Positions 49,568 through 59,764 are shown, numbered from the stretch's first letter. The stretch is 64,000 bases of DNA from Owenia fusiformis (GCA_903813345.2 CAIIXF020000008.1:36354867-36418866); one strand, 5' to 3'. Translations and numbers: made by a program. The notes: a model not told the origin generated them from the sequence alone.

Positions 49568-50876
49568 ATTGACATAGCTGCAGTGTCACTGACACAATTT
49601 CAATATTATGAAAATGATGAGTGATTGTGACTTAAATACAGTGTGACCCTAAAATATATTACCCCTTATTTTTTGAAAATTTCTATCACTAATGATTTTC
49701 TGTAGACACTTTGATAGATTAGGTGTAATTATGGTACATATGATGACATGTGTCATGCGTTTTTCATTGATAAACATTACATATAGAAATATTGTTATTC
49801 GATGATGTGTTTAATGCTTTATTATTTTCAAGTATTACTTGAAAATTATATAAATACTAACAGATATATGGTCCATCCCGTTTCCCTGATTCATCGCTGA
49901 TATCTAGTGATCAGAAAACCACATTTGTTATTCACAATATATGAAAATAAAAATTATGTTTAATACTTTAAAGGCACATTTGTACTTTAAATACCATAAA
50001 ATGGTAAAGAATAGTCCGGCTTCGGACATAATTACATGGTCTAAAATAATCTCAGAATATTTCATTTAGAAATATACGAACATCCAAAGTAGATTGTTTA
50101 CCTTTACATATTTTGAATAAGGATTACAAATTATTGTGAAAACTGTCCGCTAATTTCTATTTCACTAAACTGGAAATAAAATTTAGAGACGATATAAGAT
50201 AAACCAGAGAAGTGAAAACGTAGTTTTTATTTGGAAATTACATGTATTTATAATTCAATCTTATAACATAATTTTATGAACAAACATGTCTTTTTTACCC
50301 AATATCTGATTAAATATTATATTGTACTTTCAATCTTGTTGATTTTTAATTGGAAAATTGACATGTCATGAATATATCAAGATCGTTTGGTGTCCCACGA
50401 AGGAATAAAACTGCAATATTTCTAACGGTCGTAATTAATTTAATAGAAGTAACGATATTGCAAGTAAAGATCAAAATTTATTGTCGATTTTAGATCAAGT
50501 AATTTTAACTTGTTCCCTTTACAAACAAACTAAAACACCATTAATGACAGGGTCACATTTGATCCGATTCATTGGCCGGCGCCCGACCGATGGAGCATCA
50601 GATACATCTTCGAAACTGAATACACTCTTAAACAAAATACACTCTTAAACAAAATACTTAATTGGCCGTGCAAAGGCCGATGAATCGGGGCAAATGTGAC
50701 CAAGGCAATAGCGGGTCCATTTTACTTTAAACAAAATACACATTTTATTTGTGAATATACTTTAACATATGTAAATCATTGAAGATATAATGCCATATGT
50801 ACTTTATAAATGTAACTTTAGTAACGTTTATCTCATAACCGATGTCCTTGGTTATCTTGATATATGGAATTCATAG
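49568..50876. other. Central spacer of the Harbinger element
   Basis: AT-rich sequence between the two convergent transposon genes. It should contain both 3' ends; AATAAA-like words occur on both strands. It includes an inverted repeat at 50551-50701. Confidence 0.5.
50551..50701. repeat. Inverted repeat nested in the Harbinger element
   Basis: GGTCACATTTGATCCGATTC then ATTGGCC is inverted at 50664-50701 (GGCCGATGAATCGGGGCAAA then TGTGACC) with a few mismatches. Between the arms, TACACTCTTAAACAAAA is directly duplicated. Probably a small MITE. Confidence 0.6.
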
Positions 50877-51615
50877 TTAAATCATTCCATCCTGCCATGG
50901 TACACTTCCCGCTGGGCTGTTGAAATAGGCCTTTAAATAGTCCCTCTGTCTCTTAGCCAGAAATGTGTCCCTGTTTCCACCCTGTGGAACGTTCAAGTCT
51001 GGCAGGTTAGCATCGATTCTCCAAGCACCAGGTATAACGTTATATTCGGCGTCTTCTGCATCCAATTGTATGTTCTGAATGGTTGGATTTCGGAGCCGAA
51101 TAAAGTTATGAAGGCACACGCAACATTCAACGATAGTCTGTATGGTGACTACTCTCTGTTGCATTGTGGATAAGAGGACTCTCCATCTTTGTGCCAAAAT
51201 TCCAAATGCATTTTCGACTATACGTCTGCCTCTAGAGATACGATAGTTAGCTATCATCTCTTCTCTTGTCAGATTGCGGGCTGAATATGGCTTCATCAGG
51301 TAAGTGCGGAGACCGAAAGCGTCATCGCCCAGGATAAAATAGGGAAAGTCCTGTGTATCATTTGGCAAGGGGTTGGGCGGAGGGAGTCCGATGGACCCAT
51401 CTTCTAAGCAATCTCTGAGTTCTGACTGGTTGTAGATTTTGGCATCCGACTGACTTCCACAACCACCAACATCTATCCACATGAACTTATAATCGGCATC
51501 TACTAGGGCCATAAGGACAATAGAAAAGAAGCCTTTATAATTGTGGTACATGCTTCCAGTTTTTGCAGGCTTTTTAATGGCTACATGCTTTCCATCTAGG
51601 GCACCGCAGGAATGT
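50877..51615 (-). pseudogene. Harbinger transposase, C-terminal (catalytic) part
   Basis: An open frame from about 51615 to the stop at 50877. It begins FPHSCGALDGKHVAIKKP, the first catalytic Asp box of DDE_Tnp_4 (HARBI1-like) transposases, and continues ALVDADYKFMWIDVGGCGSQ, SDAKIYNQSEL, FILGDDAFGLRTYLMKPY (second Asp) and NYRISRGRRIVENAFGILAQ then RWRVL (the catalytic Glu in VENAFG). The triad is thus intact in this part. Its N-terminal half is in another frame, so the gene as a whole is broken. Confidence 0.88.
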
Positions 51616-52126
51616 GGGAATGTGGATCCTTAAGCACCATCACCAACGCCTCACAGACGTCTTTCACCAACAAGGAGATTGTATTTTGGGCTACTCGGAA
51701 TTCATATTGAAGGCTTACATATGAATTTCCTGTTGCCAAATGACGCAAGATAATAGCAAGTTTCATTCCTGGTTGAAGAGCCTTTCTGTAGTTGGTGTCT
51801 TGTTTTTTAATGAAGGGGGTGATACGTTCAACAAGTTCGTCAAACATAGGTGGGGTGATCCTCAAAAAGTTATGAAACGTATTTTCATCATTCAGTCGAA
51901 GTTCCTCCATCAGCTGATGATAATGTCCTACAGCTATTCTCCTTTCAGGTGTCAGCCAATTCCTCACCCAATACGTTCTTGGTGTTCTATTTTGTCGCGT
52001 TACAATCCCATTGTACTCCTGCTCTGCTTCCATCAACAACTGCATATAACCAACGTTCACAATATTAAGGGCTGCAAAGACACCCATGGTTCCCATCGTT
52101 CTTGGCAGTTTATTGAAAATCTTCAC
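51596..52126 (-). pseudogene. Harbinger transposase, N-terminal part
   Basis: 176 codons upstream of the catalytic part: RTYWVRNWLTPERRIAVGHY, FHNFLRITPPMFDELVERIT, YRKALQPGMKLAIILRHLAT and GNSYVSLQYEFRVAQNTISL are the standard N-terminal helix-turn-helix region of PIF/Harbinger transposases. It ends in a stop in the wrong frame (HSHIPAVP) that overlaps the start of the catalytic frame. Relatives have roughly 30 more residues here, so a deletion plus frameshift at about 51600-51630 is the likely break. Confidence 0.82.
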
Positions 52127-52807
52127 GTAGAACAGATGTGTATTGCCTGATATATCTTGACCAAATGATGTATGTATGAGAAACGGTCTAACATGCTACA
52201 TTCTCATATTGTATCGTATTGCGAACGGAGAGGACGTATTAATGACTGTGTGAGAACTACACGGACGTTCTTAGAACTTTATGAGAACCTAGTTTGAACC
52301 TTTATAAACGGGAAGGACGTTATTCGGTCGATTTGGGTCTGTCTACGAACAGAATGAACGAGCTAAAAAACGGACTAGAGTGGGGAACTCACGATTGCAA
52401 TTTACGCCTGACTACACAACGTCGTAATACGTCCCTAGTAAGATTGAAGTACGACACTTCCGTTCGTAGTGTGTCCCCAGTGCGTCCAGGTCGTCTTAAG
52501 TACGTTGTCACCCGTTCTGATTGCAGAACGTGACAATCACCAGAAAATTTTGAGCATGCTCCAAGTTCTCGAGGACCTACTCGTTCGAGTACGTTCAAGA
52601 AGTTTGTAAACAGATCCTAAACGGTTCTTAGTGGGTTCTTAGTACGTCAAATCCGTTCGTACACAGTTTAAGCCCGTTTCCGAGAACGTAGTGAGAACTA
52701 GTTTGGTGTGATAGTAGGGTTACTTAGAGATGAGGAACTGATAAAATAACCCAATTATCGACTTTTTAGTTTAGATGATTATGATGCTGAAATACAATTA
52801 GTTATAG

Positions 52808-53157
52808 CATGGGCTTTCAAAAGTAAACAAAAATGACCAATAAGAATAAGAGGTATCGAGATGTTCTCTTCAAGTATTGCATTATGGGTAATCATTAAAG
52901 AACACATTCCAATAAGAACATAATTTGTGGGAGAATGTTCACTTTTTATATTGTCATAATTATGATGAATACCATTTTTATTAAATTATCAACATGTATG
53001 TAGATAATCATGTTTTTATTTTTGAGTTATTTCTTTAAATCATCCATAAAAAGTACAAAATAGGATTTTCTTGGAATGTGTGCATTCTCCAATTTTGGAA
53101 ACCCAAAGGCGTACGAAATATGGGAAGTATGCCTACCCTTCTAGTTGAAAGCCCATG
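52808..53157. mobile_element. MITE with CATGGGCTTTCAA ends
   Basis: The left end CATGGGCTTTCAA and right end TTGAAAGCCCATG are perfect inverted repeats, flanked by 7-bp direct copies GTTATAG (52801-52807 and 53158-53164). It is just outside the Harbinger element. The 35-bp micro-element at 39348 has the same ends. Confidence 0.75.
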
Positions 53158-53164
53158 GTTATAG

Positions 53165-53756
53165 AGATCACAATTTTGAAGTTTCAGTGGTCATTTTAAT
53201 TCAACAAGTGCATTGGTGAGAGTGCCTTCCAAATGTTTGCCCCAATCACAATCAAGCGAGAGAAGAGAGTACATTAAACATATATTTCACTATGAATGTC
53301 CTTTCACAGCTTGCGCCTGGGAACCAGGGCTGGATTATTTTGATGAATTGCTTTCCAAATGATCAGATTAATATTGTATAAAAAACAAGACTAGCTCTAT
53401 TTGATGTTACACCTGACTGGGTATGTTCTTAAGAAAAGTCTATAAAAACATGATTTATTGAGAAAATCAATAAAAACATGAATAGTTATTCCGCATTCAC
53501 TATTATGTATAAGGATATATGACATTGGAAAACCAGGGGTTTTTGGCTTTGAAGCTTGACATATGAGGCCATGCAAGGATGGACATGTGTCTAATTTATT
53601 TTACAAGTGAATACTCAAATAATCAACACTCTCCTTTAACATTTACTTTTCATTTGGCATTCACCCCCTCTCCCTTAAATTGCCTTAAATTAACTTCATT
53701 CTCTTCAACTGATGACAGCTACTATTCAAAACTACAATATTTTTAATCTTTTTCAG
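53165..53756 (+). other. End of the F-box/WD intron before exon 3
   Basis: AT-rich intron sequence ending in the tract TTTTTAATCTTTTTCAG. Nothing else was recognised. Confidence 0.5.
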
Positions 53757-53878
53757 GATTCATCTGTGCCTAGTAAATAACTGGATGAAATTTGGTTTAA
53801 ATACTCACATCTTATCTGAACCTGACATTCCACTCGACAAAGCAGTATCACACCATTCTCCCAGTTTCACCTATAAAG
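53757..53878 (+). CDS. F-box/WD40 protein, coding exon 3
   Basis: Acceptor CTTTTTCAG|GATT to donor TATAAAG|GTAAGT. It completes the Trp codon split from exon 2 and encodes IHLCLVNNWMKFGLNTHILS, then EPDIPLDKAVSHHSPSFTYK, the linker after the F-box, ending with one base of a Val codon finished by exon 4. The last 25 bases (53854-53878) are the first unit of the 30-bp tandem array, so the donor and the last eight codons belong to the repeat. The frame stays open through the array, so a later donor could add ten-residue blocks. Confidence 0.82.
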
Positions 53879-54678
53879 GTAAGTATTCTCTCAGTTTCAC
53901 CTATAAAGGTAAGCATTCTCCCAGTTTCACCTATAAAGGTAAGTATTCTCTCAGTTTCACCTATAAAGGTAAGCATTCTCCCAGTTTTACCTATAAAGGT
54001 AAGCATTCTCCCAGTTTCACCTATAAAGGTAAGCACTCTCCCAGTTTCACCCATAAAGGTAAGCATTCTCCCAGTTTCACCTATAAAGGTAAGCATTCTC
54101 CCAGTTTCACCTATAAAGGTGAGCACATTCTCCCAGTTACACTTATAAAGGTAAGCATTCTCCCAGTTTCACCTATAAAGATAAGTAATCTCCCAGTTTC
54201 ACCTATAAAGGTAAGCAATCTCCCACTTTCACTTATAAAGATAAGTATTCTCCCACTTTCACCTATAAAGGTAAGCAATCTCCCAGTTTCACTTATAAAG
54301 ATAAGTATTCTCCCACTTTCACCTATAAAGGTAAGCATTCTCCCAGTTTCACTTATAAAGGTAAGCATTCTCCCAGTTACACTTATAAGGAATAAGTATT
54401 CTCCCACTTTCACCTATAAAGGTAAGCATTCTCCCAGTTAACCTATAAAGGTAAGCATTCTCCCAGTTACACTTATAAAGGTACACACTCTCCCAGTTTC
54501 ACCTATAAAGGTAAGCATTCTCCCAGTTAACCTATAAAGGTAAGCATTCTCCCAGTTACACTTATAAAGGTACACACTCTCCCAGTTTCACCTATAAAGG
54601 TAAGCATTCTCCCAGTTACACTTATAAAGGTAAGCATTCTCCCAGTTACACTTATAAGGAATAAGTATTCTCCCACTA
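53854..54678 (+). repeat. 30-bp tandem array carrying the exon 3 splice donor, about 27 copies
   Basis: The unit is GTAAGCATTCTCCCAG plus TTTCACCTATAAAG. Each unit therefore has a 3'-splice-site-like TTCTCCCAG and an AAAG|GTAAG donor. GT donors occur at 53879 and every 30 bases to 54119 (nine sites, all in the frame of exon 4), then after a 32-bp unit at 54151, 54211, 54271, 54331, 54361, 54422, 54451 and further to 54630. Units at 54181, 54241 and 54301 have AT instead of GT. About 20 units keep GTAAG or GTGAG; two have GTACA. Confidence 0.95.
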
Positions 54679-55051
54679 AAGCTGAACACTCATCCAATTA
54701 TCGCTTCTGATTCTCTAACCAGTGAACAACTACAGTACCTTGATTGCCAGGTAAAATGAATTTTCCCAAGATAGAAAAAAGCTGCTAATGAAACTCTAAT
54801 TTTAGATATCTATTCTATAGTAGCGAGGTATTACTTCCGAATGGACGTGGGCATTAAGTCATTCAAATTGGCAACATAGATTAGTCTGAATCCTGATATG
54901 CAGATTCAATTTACTAGTCTCAATTTACTGTCTTCTAACTGTCACCTAGAATTGCTTTTTCACACAAAATGACTTCTCACTTTACACAGTTGTTACTGAA
55001 TTAATAAATGTTATTTTTCAGAGCTTAATTTCCATAATTGTGAATTCACTA
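54679..55051 (+). other. Intron sequence after the donor array
   Basis: Starts with a 24-codon open stretch that ends at CAG|GTAAAA (54750). As an exon it does not fit the phase of exon 4, so it is treated as intron. Confidence 0.5.
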
Positions 55052-55235
55052 CAGCAAAACCTGTCTAATCCTTCTTATTGTTAGTGGGACCAGCAAAAGT
55101 GTTTGCATTTGTAGGTGTTCATATTTCAAGGTTCTTAATGTTTGAGTCAATGGAAGAACAAAATCAGGACCAAGAAAAAGTGTTTACATTAAGAGGTGTT
55201 CTAATCAGAGAGGTGTTCGGATATAGGTTTTAGTG
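55052..55235. mobile_element. TA-flanked MITE, 184 bp
   Basis: Starts CAGCAAAACCTGTCTAATCC and ends GGATATAGGTTTTAGTG, with TA on both sides (55050-55051 and 55236-55237). It fits the Tc1/mariner-type CAGTAAAACCTG family also seen at 46033 and 56414. Confidence 0.75.
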
Positions 55236-55333
55236 TACGTTTGAAGAGAGGACTGGCATTTAAATACTGTATAAAGATGGATTTGTTCTATTTGAGTTCA
55301 TCCTATCTTCATAAAAGTAGGATTAACTGAATA

Positions 55334-55865
55334 CTGTAAAACGGGTAATTTTGACACCAGGAAATTTTAGCGATTTTTCAATTTTAGGGGGTTTTAGCGC
55401 GGGAAATTTTAGCGAAATGAAGATTAATCTTTAAAAAATCAAATTAGCGAAATGCATAGGTGTATAGATTCTATTATATATATATAGACTTTGATTTTGA
55501 AAGTGATCCTTTACTCACTTATGGTACGGGAGAATTTAAGCAATATCATTGGTTGTTGAACCGTGTTCAATTAACACCTTTTATCTTTATATTTACTACT
55601 AATACTATTTCACTGATGGATGACTATTTATCCTTCAGATATTGAAAGAAACATACGATTTAAAAATATTTACCTTTTTCAAATTACAAACCGGAAGTAG
55701 AGCACTGAACGAAAAGCTCCTTAAATACTAGTATTCATGTAGTTTCCAGGGAATTTGCAAATTTTAGCGCCCGGTTTATTTTAACCCCGGTTTATTTTAG
55801 CGAATTGAATTTTTAGCGAAACTATAGCGATCGCTAACAATCGCTAACAATTACCCGTTTTACAG
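55334..55865. mobile_element. TA-flanked MITE, about 530 bp
   Basis: Ends CTGTAAAACGGGTAATT and AATTACCCGTTTTACAG are perfect inverted repeats with flanking TA (55332-55333 and 55866-55867). The subterminal parts repeat TTTTAGCG and AAATTTTAGCG words. Confidence 0.85.
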
Positions 55866-56206
55866 TACACTTTTTATTATGATATGGTAATCAGGTTCAA
55901 TAAAGTGAGAGAGACATTTGTTCTGGAACAAACCCCCTTAATTTCAGCATTAACAGGTCTCATGTTTAACTTTGACCATGGTAAGTGACTTTCTCTACTT
56001 GACTCAATGTTAAACTGTTTGAGCGAGAAAGGGCTTAGTAAATTTCAATGGAGGCAAATTGTTACCCATAATGCATTGCTCTACATTTCAACCAATAAAC
56101 ACCTGATCGTCAATTGTGTTTTTCTTCTGTTTTATCGCACATGTTTATAACACGCTCAATCCCAGTGTAGTGTCATATAAATGAGTATTTGCACATTTCA
56201 TTCCAG

Positions 56207-56359
56207 TGCCAAAAAGCATCAGTCTTCCGTCCCCATGCAAGTGGAAAATGACTTACATGCGCTGCCTCCATCTAATGAGAAACTGGCAACATGGGAGATA
56301 CGTAGTGGAGCCAATATTACGGGGACATAAGGAAAAAGTCTTAGCACTAGATTCTAATG
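56207..56359 (+). CDS. F-box/WD40 protein, coding exon 4 (linker and first WD blade)
   Basis: Acceptor CATTTCATTCCAG|TG to donor AATG|GTACAT. Encodes PKSISLPSPCKWKMTYMRCL, HLMRNWQHGRYVVEP, then ILRGHKEKVLALDSN. The W-K-x-x-Y-x-R ... N-W-x-x-G-R-Y pattern is the typical helix between F-box and propeller in FBXW proteins, and LRGH (about residue 138) opens the first WD repeat. Phase 1 in and out. Confidence 0.92.
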
Positions 56360-56413
56360 GTACATAATTTTCATTTTATATTATGGTATTTATAATGCAG
56401 TCTCAAATGAATA

Positions 56414-57279
56414 CAGTAGAACCTGTGTAAGTGGAACACCCTCCGTTCTGCCAAAAAGCGTTCCACTTAGGAGGTGTTCCACTTACGGAGGTTTTGAGTT
56501 CGCGGGGATTTGTAAACACACAAGATCAAACATTGGGTTTATATGTATCATGGAAAATACGATTCTCCGTTCATTGCAGGGCAGCAATATTCCATTAACT
56601 ATCCATTTGTTTTACTCAAAAAGGTATCTGACATTCGTAATCCTCCTCATTCTGCCAAAAATGTTTTCTGACATTCTTAATCCTCCTCATTCTGCCAGAC
56701 TCGGGCACAAAGATTTGGCAATTAAGTTTTAAAGACTTGTTCCAACTGCTCATAATTCATTTGTTTTTAACTGACATTCTTAATCTTACTTATCAAGTTT
56801 GAAACAAACAGCAAGGGGTATTAATTAGAGGTAGCATCACTTGTCCATCTCTACAGGAGGTTAATCCAATTTGATGAATGATAATCTTATGAAATCCTTA
56901 TTTGCTAATTATCGAATTAATTAGTGGTAGCATCACATGTTTATCTACAGGAGGTTAATCCAATTTGCTATATGGTAATCTGTTAAAATCCTAATTTGCC
57001 AATTATCACGTTATTACCTGTTTTCAAACCCAGATATCACTGGAGGAGGTTAATTCTGTTTACATAAGTATCAATATTCAAATTCATGGAAAGTTGACTG
57101 TTCCACTTAGCAGGTTAATTTTCCAATATGGGGTGTTCACTGTTCAAGTTTGGAGGTGTTCCACTTACAGAGGTTCAATTAATATTAAGTCAATGGGTTT
57201 TTAAAACGGGACTTTGAAAAAGTGTTCCACTTGCGAGGTGTTCCACTTACGGAGGTGTTCCACTTAGCAGGTTCTACTG
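56414..57279. mobile_element. TA-flanked MITE, about 866 bp
   Basis: Starts CAGTAGAACCTGTGTAAGTG and ends CACTTAGCAGGTTCTACTG with TA on both sides (56412-56413 and 57280-57281). GTTCCACTTACGGAGGTGTT words are repeated near both ends. Two internal segments (TTAATTAGAGGTAGCATCAC near 56820 and TTAATTAGTGGTAGCATCAC near 56917) are a tandem duplication. Confidence 0.85.
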
Positions 57280-57888
57280 TACTTGTTTTTCTCAATCTCA
57301 AATTAGTTTTTGTTTTTGTGAAAATTTTCTCTGATTGACAAATGTATGAATGTATTTCTACATTGTCTGAAACTGACTGAAAGATAAATTATATATTAGA
57401 AATCTTGACAGAGAGCATGACATATTTATCATCCATTTTTGTTTAACATGGTTGCAAATTACATTTTATGAATAAAACTTGACAGAGATATTCAAACAGA
57501 TTATTTATCATTGCATAGTCTGACTTTCAAACTACAATAGGAAATGCTGAAACAGGTGGAACGCATAATAGCCAAACATTACATAAAACCTAATCTGAAT
57601 GGCACTTGATTTGACCAAAAGTGTTTGGATTTGCAAGTGTTCACATGAAAATCTATGGTAGACTATAATTTCTGCAATACATTTGAAGTCACGCTAGTTT
57701 TTTTTACGTGACAGAATATGTCACGCAAATACCCATTTTACCTGATTATTGTCAGGCAAAATTATTTCTGTAGAAAAATTTCAAAAAAAACCCATCGCAT
57801 TTCGTTCTGACTTGTCACGCGGATACAGTATATGTCATATGTTAGGTGTTCCCAAGTTGACAGGCCTGAAAAAGCATTCATAATGAGA
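57280..57888 (+). other. Intronic sequence with MITE fragments
   Basis: AAAAGTGTTTGGATTTGCAA and GTGTTCACATGAAAATCTAT near 57620 resemble the interior of the 55052 element. No coding signal. Confidence 0.4.
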
Positions 57889-57970
57889 GATATTCCGATA
57901 AAAAAGGTATACTGATATAAAAGGAATCCGATATAAAAGGTATTCCGATATAAAAGGTATTCCGATATAC
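57889..57970. repeat. Minisatellite, about 5 copies of a 17-bp unit
   Basis: GATATAAAAGGTATTCC repeated with small changes, ending about 30 bases before exon 5. It runs into CATGTTTTACTGTA, a CAGTAAAACCTG-like MITE end, so it may have grown from a MITE terminus. Confidence 0.8.
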
Positions 57971-58000
57971 ATGTTTTACTGTAATATAATGCCATTGTAG

Positions 58001-58122
58001 ATACTGTGATTGTCAGTGGTGGAGCTGATTCCCGTCTTAGGATATGGGACATTGAGTCTAGACTCTGCCTACATGACATCCAGGTGCCAAATAATGATGC
58101 TATTAATGCAGTGAAAATAATT
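58001..58122 (+). CDS. F-box/WD40 protein, coding exon 5 (WD blade)
   Basis: Acceptor GCCATTGTAG|AT to donor ATT|GTAAGT. Encodes TVIVSGGADSRLRIWDIESR then LCLHDIQVPNNDAINAVKII. SGGADSRLRIWD is a clear WD signature with the Trp-Asp at about residues 166-167. The first codon (Asp) is split with exon 4; the exon ends in phase 0. Confidence 0.93.
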
Positions 58123-58161
58123 GTAAGTACATGTACATCACTGTTCCACAGCTGGATGACT

Positions 58162-58263
58162 CTAACTGCAGTTAGCTTCATTCAAGACGGTTGCCGAAAT
58201 TAGAGGTTAAACGAAATTGAAAGAAATTTGGCAACCATCTTGAATAAAGCTAACTGCAGTTAG
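58162..58263. mobile_element. 102-bp hairpin MITE
   Basis: CTAACTGCAGTTAGCTTCAT then TCAAGACGGTTGCC is inverted at 58230-58263 with two mismatches. CTAACTGCAGTTAG is itself palindromic. It lies in the intron after exon 5. Confidence 0.75.
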
Positions 58264-58470
58264 AAATGCTCTCATGTCAGAACATATAGAGTTCTTATAT
58301 TCACATACAATGCTTAGTATTATAGCTATATCTTAAACTAATTTTGAGATAAGGTTGTCATGGTAACCTGTATTAATCTCTGCTTTCAAACCAATAAAAT
58401 AAAAGACAATTTTATGTTCCGATTTTTTATTTTTGATGTAATTTGCTACTGTGCTTACACATGTGACTTC

Positions 58471-58841
58471 AGGAAGACACTATTGCTGCCTTATTTACCA
58501 CGGCAATTCTAGGAAGACACTGTTGCTGCCTAATTTGACTCTGGTTAATTCAAGAAGACATTATTGCTGCTTAAATTTACTCTTCCCTTTCCAGGAAGAC
58601 ACTATTGCTGCTTAATTTTACTCTGCCCTTTTCAGGAATACACTATTGCTGCTTAATTTTACTTTGCCCTTTTCAGGAAGACACTATTGCTGCTTGATTT
58701 TACTCTGCCCTGTTTAGGAAGACACTATTGCTGCTTAATTTTACTCTGCCCTTTTCAGGAAGACACTATCGCTGCTTAATTTTACTCTACCCTTTTCAGG
58801 AAGACACTGTTGTAGCAGGCTGCTCAGATGGTAGTATTAAA
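58471..58841 (+). repeat. 41-bp tandem array carrying the exon 6 splice acceptor, 9 copies
   Basis: The unit is GAAGACACTATTGCTGC, then TTAATTTTACTCTGCCCTTT and TCAG. Copies of the exon start begin at 58473, 58513, 58554, 58595, 58636, 58677, 58718, 58759 and 58800; spacing is 41 except the first (40). The last copy is the real exon 6. All except the third (AA for AG) have an AG, most with TTTCAG or CCAG and a TTAAT branch-point-like word. An upstream copy used as exon start would read EDTIAA and stop at TAA in most units. Confidence 0.95.
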
Positions 58842-58951
58842 GTATATAATGCTTACACAGCATCTCTGGTGGCCACTCTCTGGTCTCATATAGGGAGTGT
58901 CGATCACATAGCATTTGATGGCAGAACTGTGACCAGTTGTAGTGCAGATAA
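58800..58951 (+). CDS. F-box/WD40 protein, coding exon 6 (WD blades)
   Basis: Acceptor CCCTTTTCAG|GAAGAC to donor GATAA|GTATGC. Encodes EDTVVAGCSDGSIKVYNAYT, ASLVATLWSHIGSVDHIAFD and GRTVTSCSAD. The blade ends KVYN instead of the usual WD. The ninth repeat copy is chosen as exon start because only it keeps frame with exon 5 (phase 0) and reads into WD sequence; it departs from the array after GAAGACACTGTTG. Confidence 0.93.
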
Positions 58952-59327
58952 GTATGCATCAACTTCATTTTAGAAATTTTTAAAGTAATTAATTTCTAAA
59001 AAGTTGTAATATGTTTACAGGTTATAGGAAATGTACAATTTTAAATTATGAATTGATTTGATAGTTCGTTCAATATCCCCATATCTTATTCAATCAATCC
59101 ATTGGCAAAACCTGCTGATAGAATTCATACTGCAGCGAAAGATGCAGAAGCACAATGGGCAATATTTGAAACACACAACACAAATGATACCTATAAAGTT
59201 TATTTAAGAAATTATTTTTTTGTGCAAAAGGGTTTATAAATTTAAAAATTGGGATTCTTTATTGTAACAATAATGTTTTAAGTTTGAAATTTCATTTCAT
59301 TATCTCTTTTTATTTTTATTTATTTAG
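58952..59327 (+). other. Intron between exons 6 and 7
   Basis: AT-rich with no repeat array at either junction. The acceptor is TTTATTTATTTAG. Confidence 0.6.
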
Positions 59328-59406
59328 AACCCTAAAGGTTTGGGATTTGTGTCAAAGTATTGGGAAATTAAAGTACACACTACATGGTCACACAGATGAG
59401 ATAGAG
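59328..59406 (+). CDS. F-box/WD40 protein, coding exon 7 (WD blade)
   Basis: Acceptor TTATTTAG|AACC to donor GAG|GTATAT. With the split Lys codon it reads KTLKVWDLCQSIGKLKYTLH then GHTDEIE: the end of one WD repeat (KVWD, about 245-248) and the GH that starts the next. It ends in phase 0. At least three more blades are expected for a seven-bladed propeller and are not found before 64000, so the gene must continue past the window. Confidence 0.92.
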
Positions 59407-59764
59407 GTATATGTTACATTTTATTATTGTGGCTTGCTTTTGTGACTTAGATGTTTATTGTGGTAAGGTTCAACGTTACTGAGTGTGTCACAACAATTTT
59501 CGAATTTGAATCAAAGACCATTTCAGAATTTTCTCATACGTGTGAATAAAACAACCAGATGAAGACAATTTGAAATAATACTACGATAAAAACTCTGAAT
59601 ATTTGAAAATTTAAACCTTCTCTTTGTGATAAATCTATTTAAAGTAGAACTTCAGTGTCAATCAGCTTTTTTCAAGGAGAAAAATATTCTGATGGATATT
59701 AGAATATGTATTGTGAAAATAAGAAAGATTGGCCATTTGGTTATTTCTAAAAACATTATTTTAA
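59407..59764 (+). other. Sequence after exon 7, no further exon seen
   Basis: Non-coding, presumably F-box/WD intron. Confidence 0.4.

Larger units (their letters stand above)
47105..52719. mobile_element. PIF/Harbinger DNA transposon, decayed autonomous copy
   Basis: Ends CCCCCCTATCACACCAAACT and, in complement, CCCTACTATCACACCAAACT, followed by GTTCT, flanked by direct TTA copies at 47102-47104 and 52720-52722, the 3-bp duplication of PIF/Harbinger. It carries the two genes expected of this superfamily, pointing at each other: a MADF/Myb-like DNA-binding protein (plus strand) and a DDE transposase (minus strand). Both coding sequences are damaged, so the copy is probably not autonomous now. 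The subterminal 500-800 bp on each side are unusually dense in CGTTC, ACGTAC and GTCCG words, likely protein-binding sites. It lies in the 10.4-kb F-box/WD intron between exons 2 and 3. Confidence 0.92.

Noticed and set aside
53785-54441. Long open frame through the 30-bp array as a stand-alone repeat protein
   Set aside because: Openness comes from the repeat unit being a multiple of three without stops. The first part is exon 3 and the rest is best read as intron or optional extension.
54682-54750. Open 23-codon stretch after the donor array ending at CAG|GTAAAA, possible extra exon
   Set aside because: As an exon it starts and ends in phase 0, while exon 4 needs one base carried over; joining it reads into a stop within exon 4. 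A chance open stretch of this length is common.
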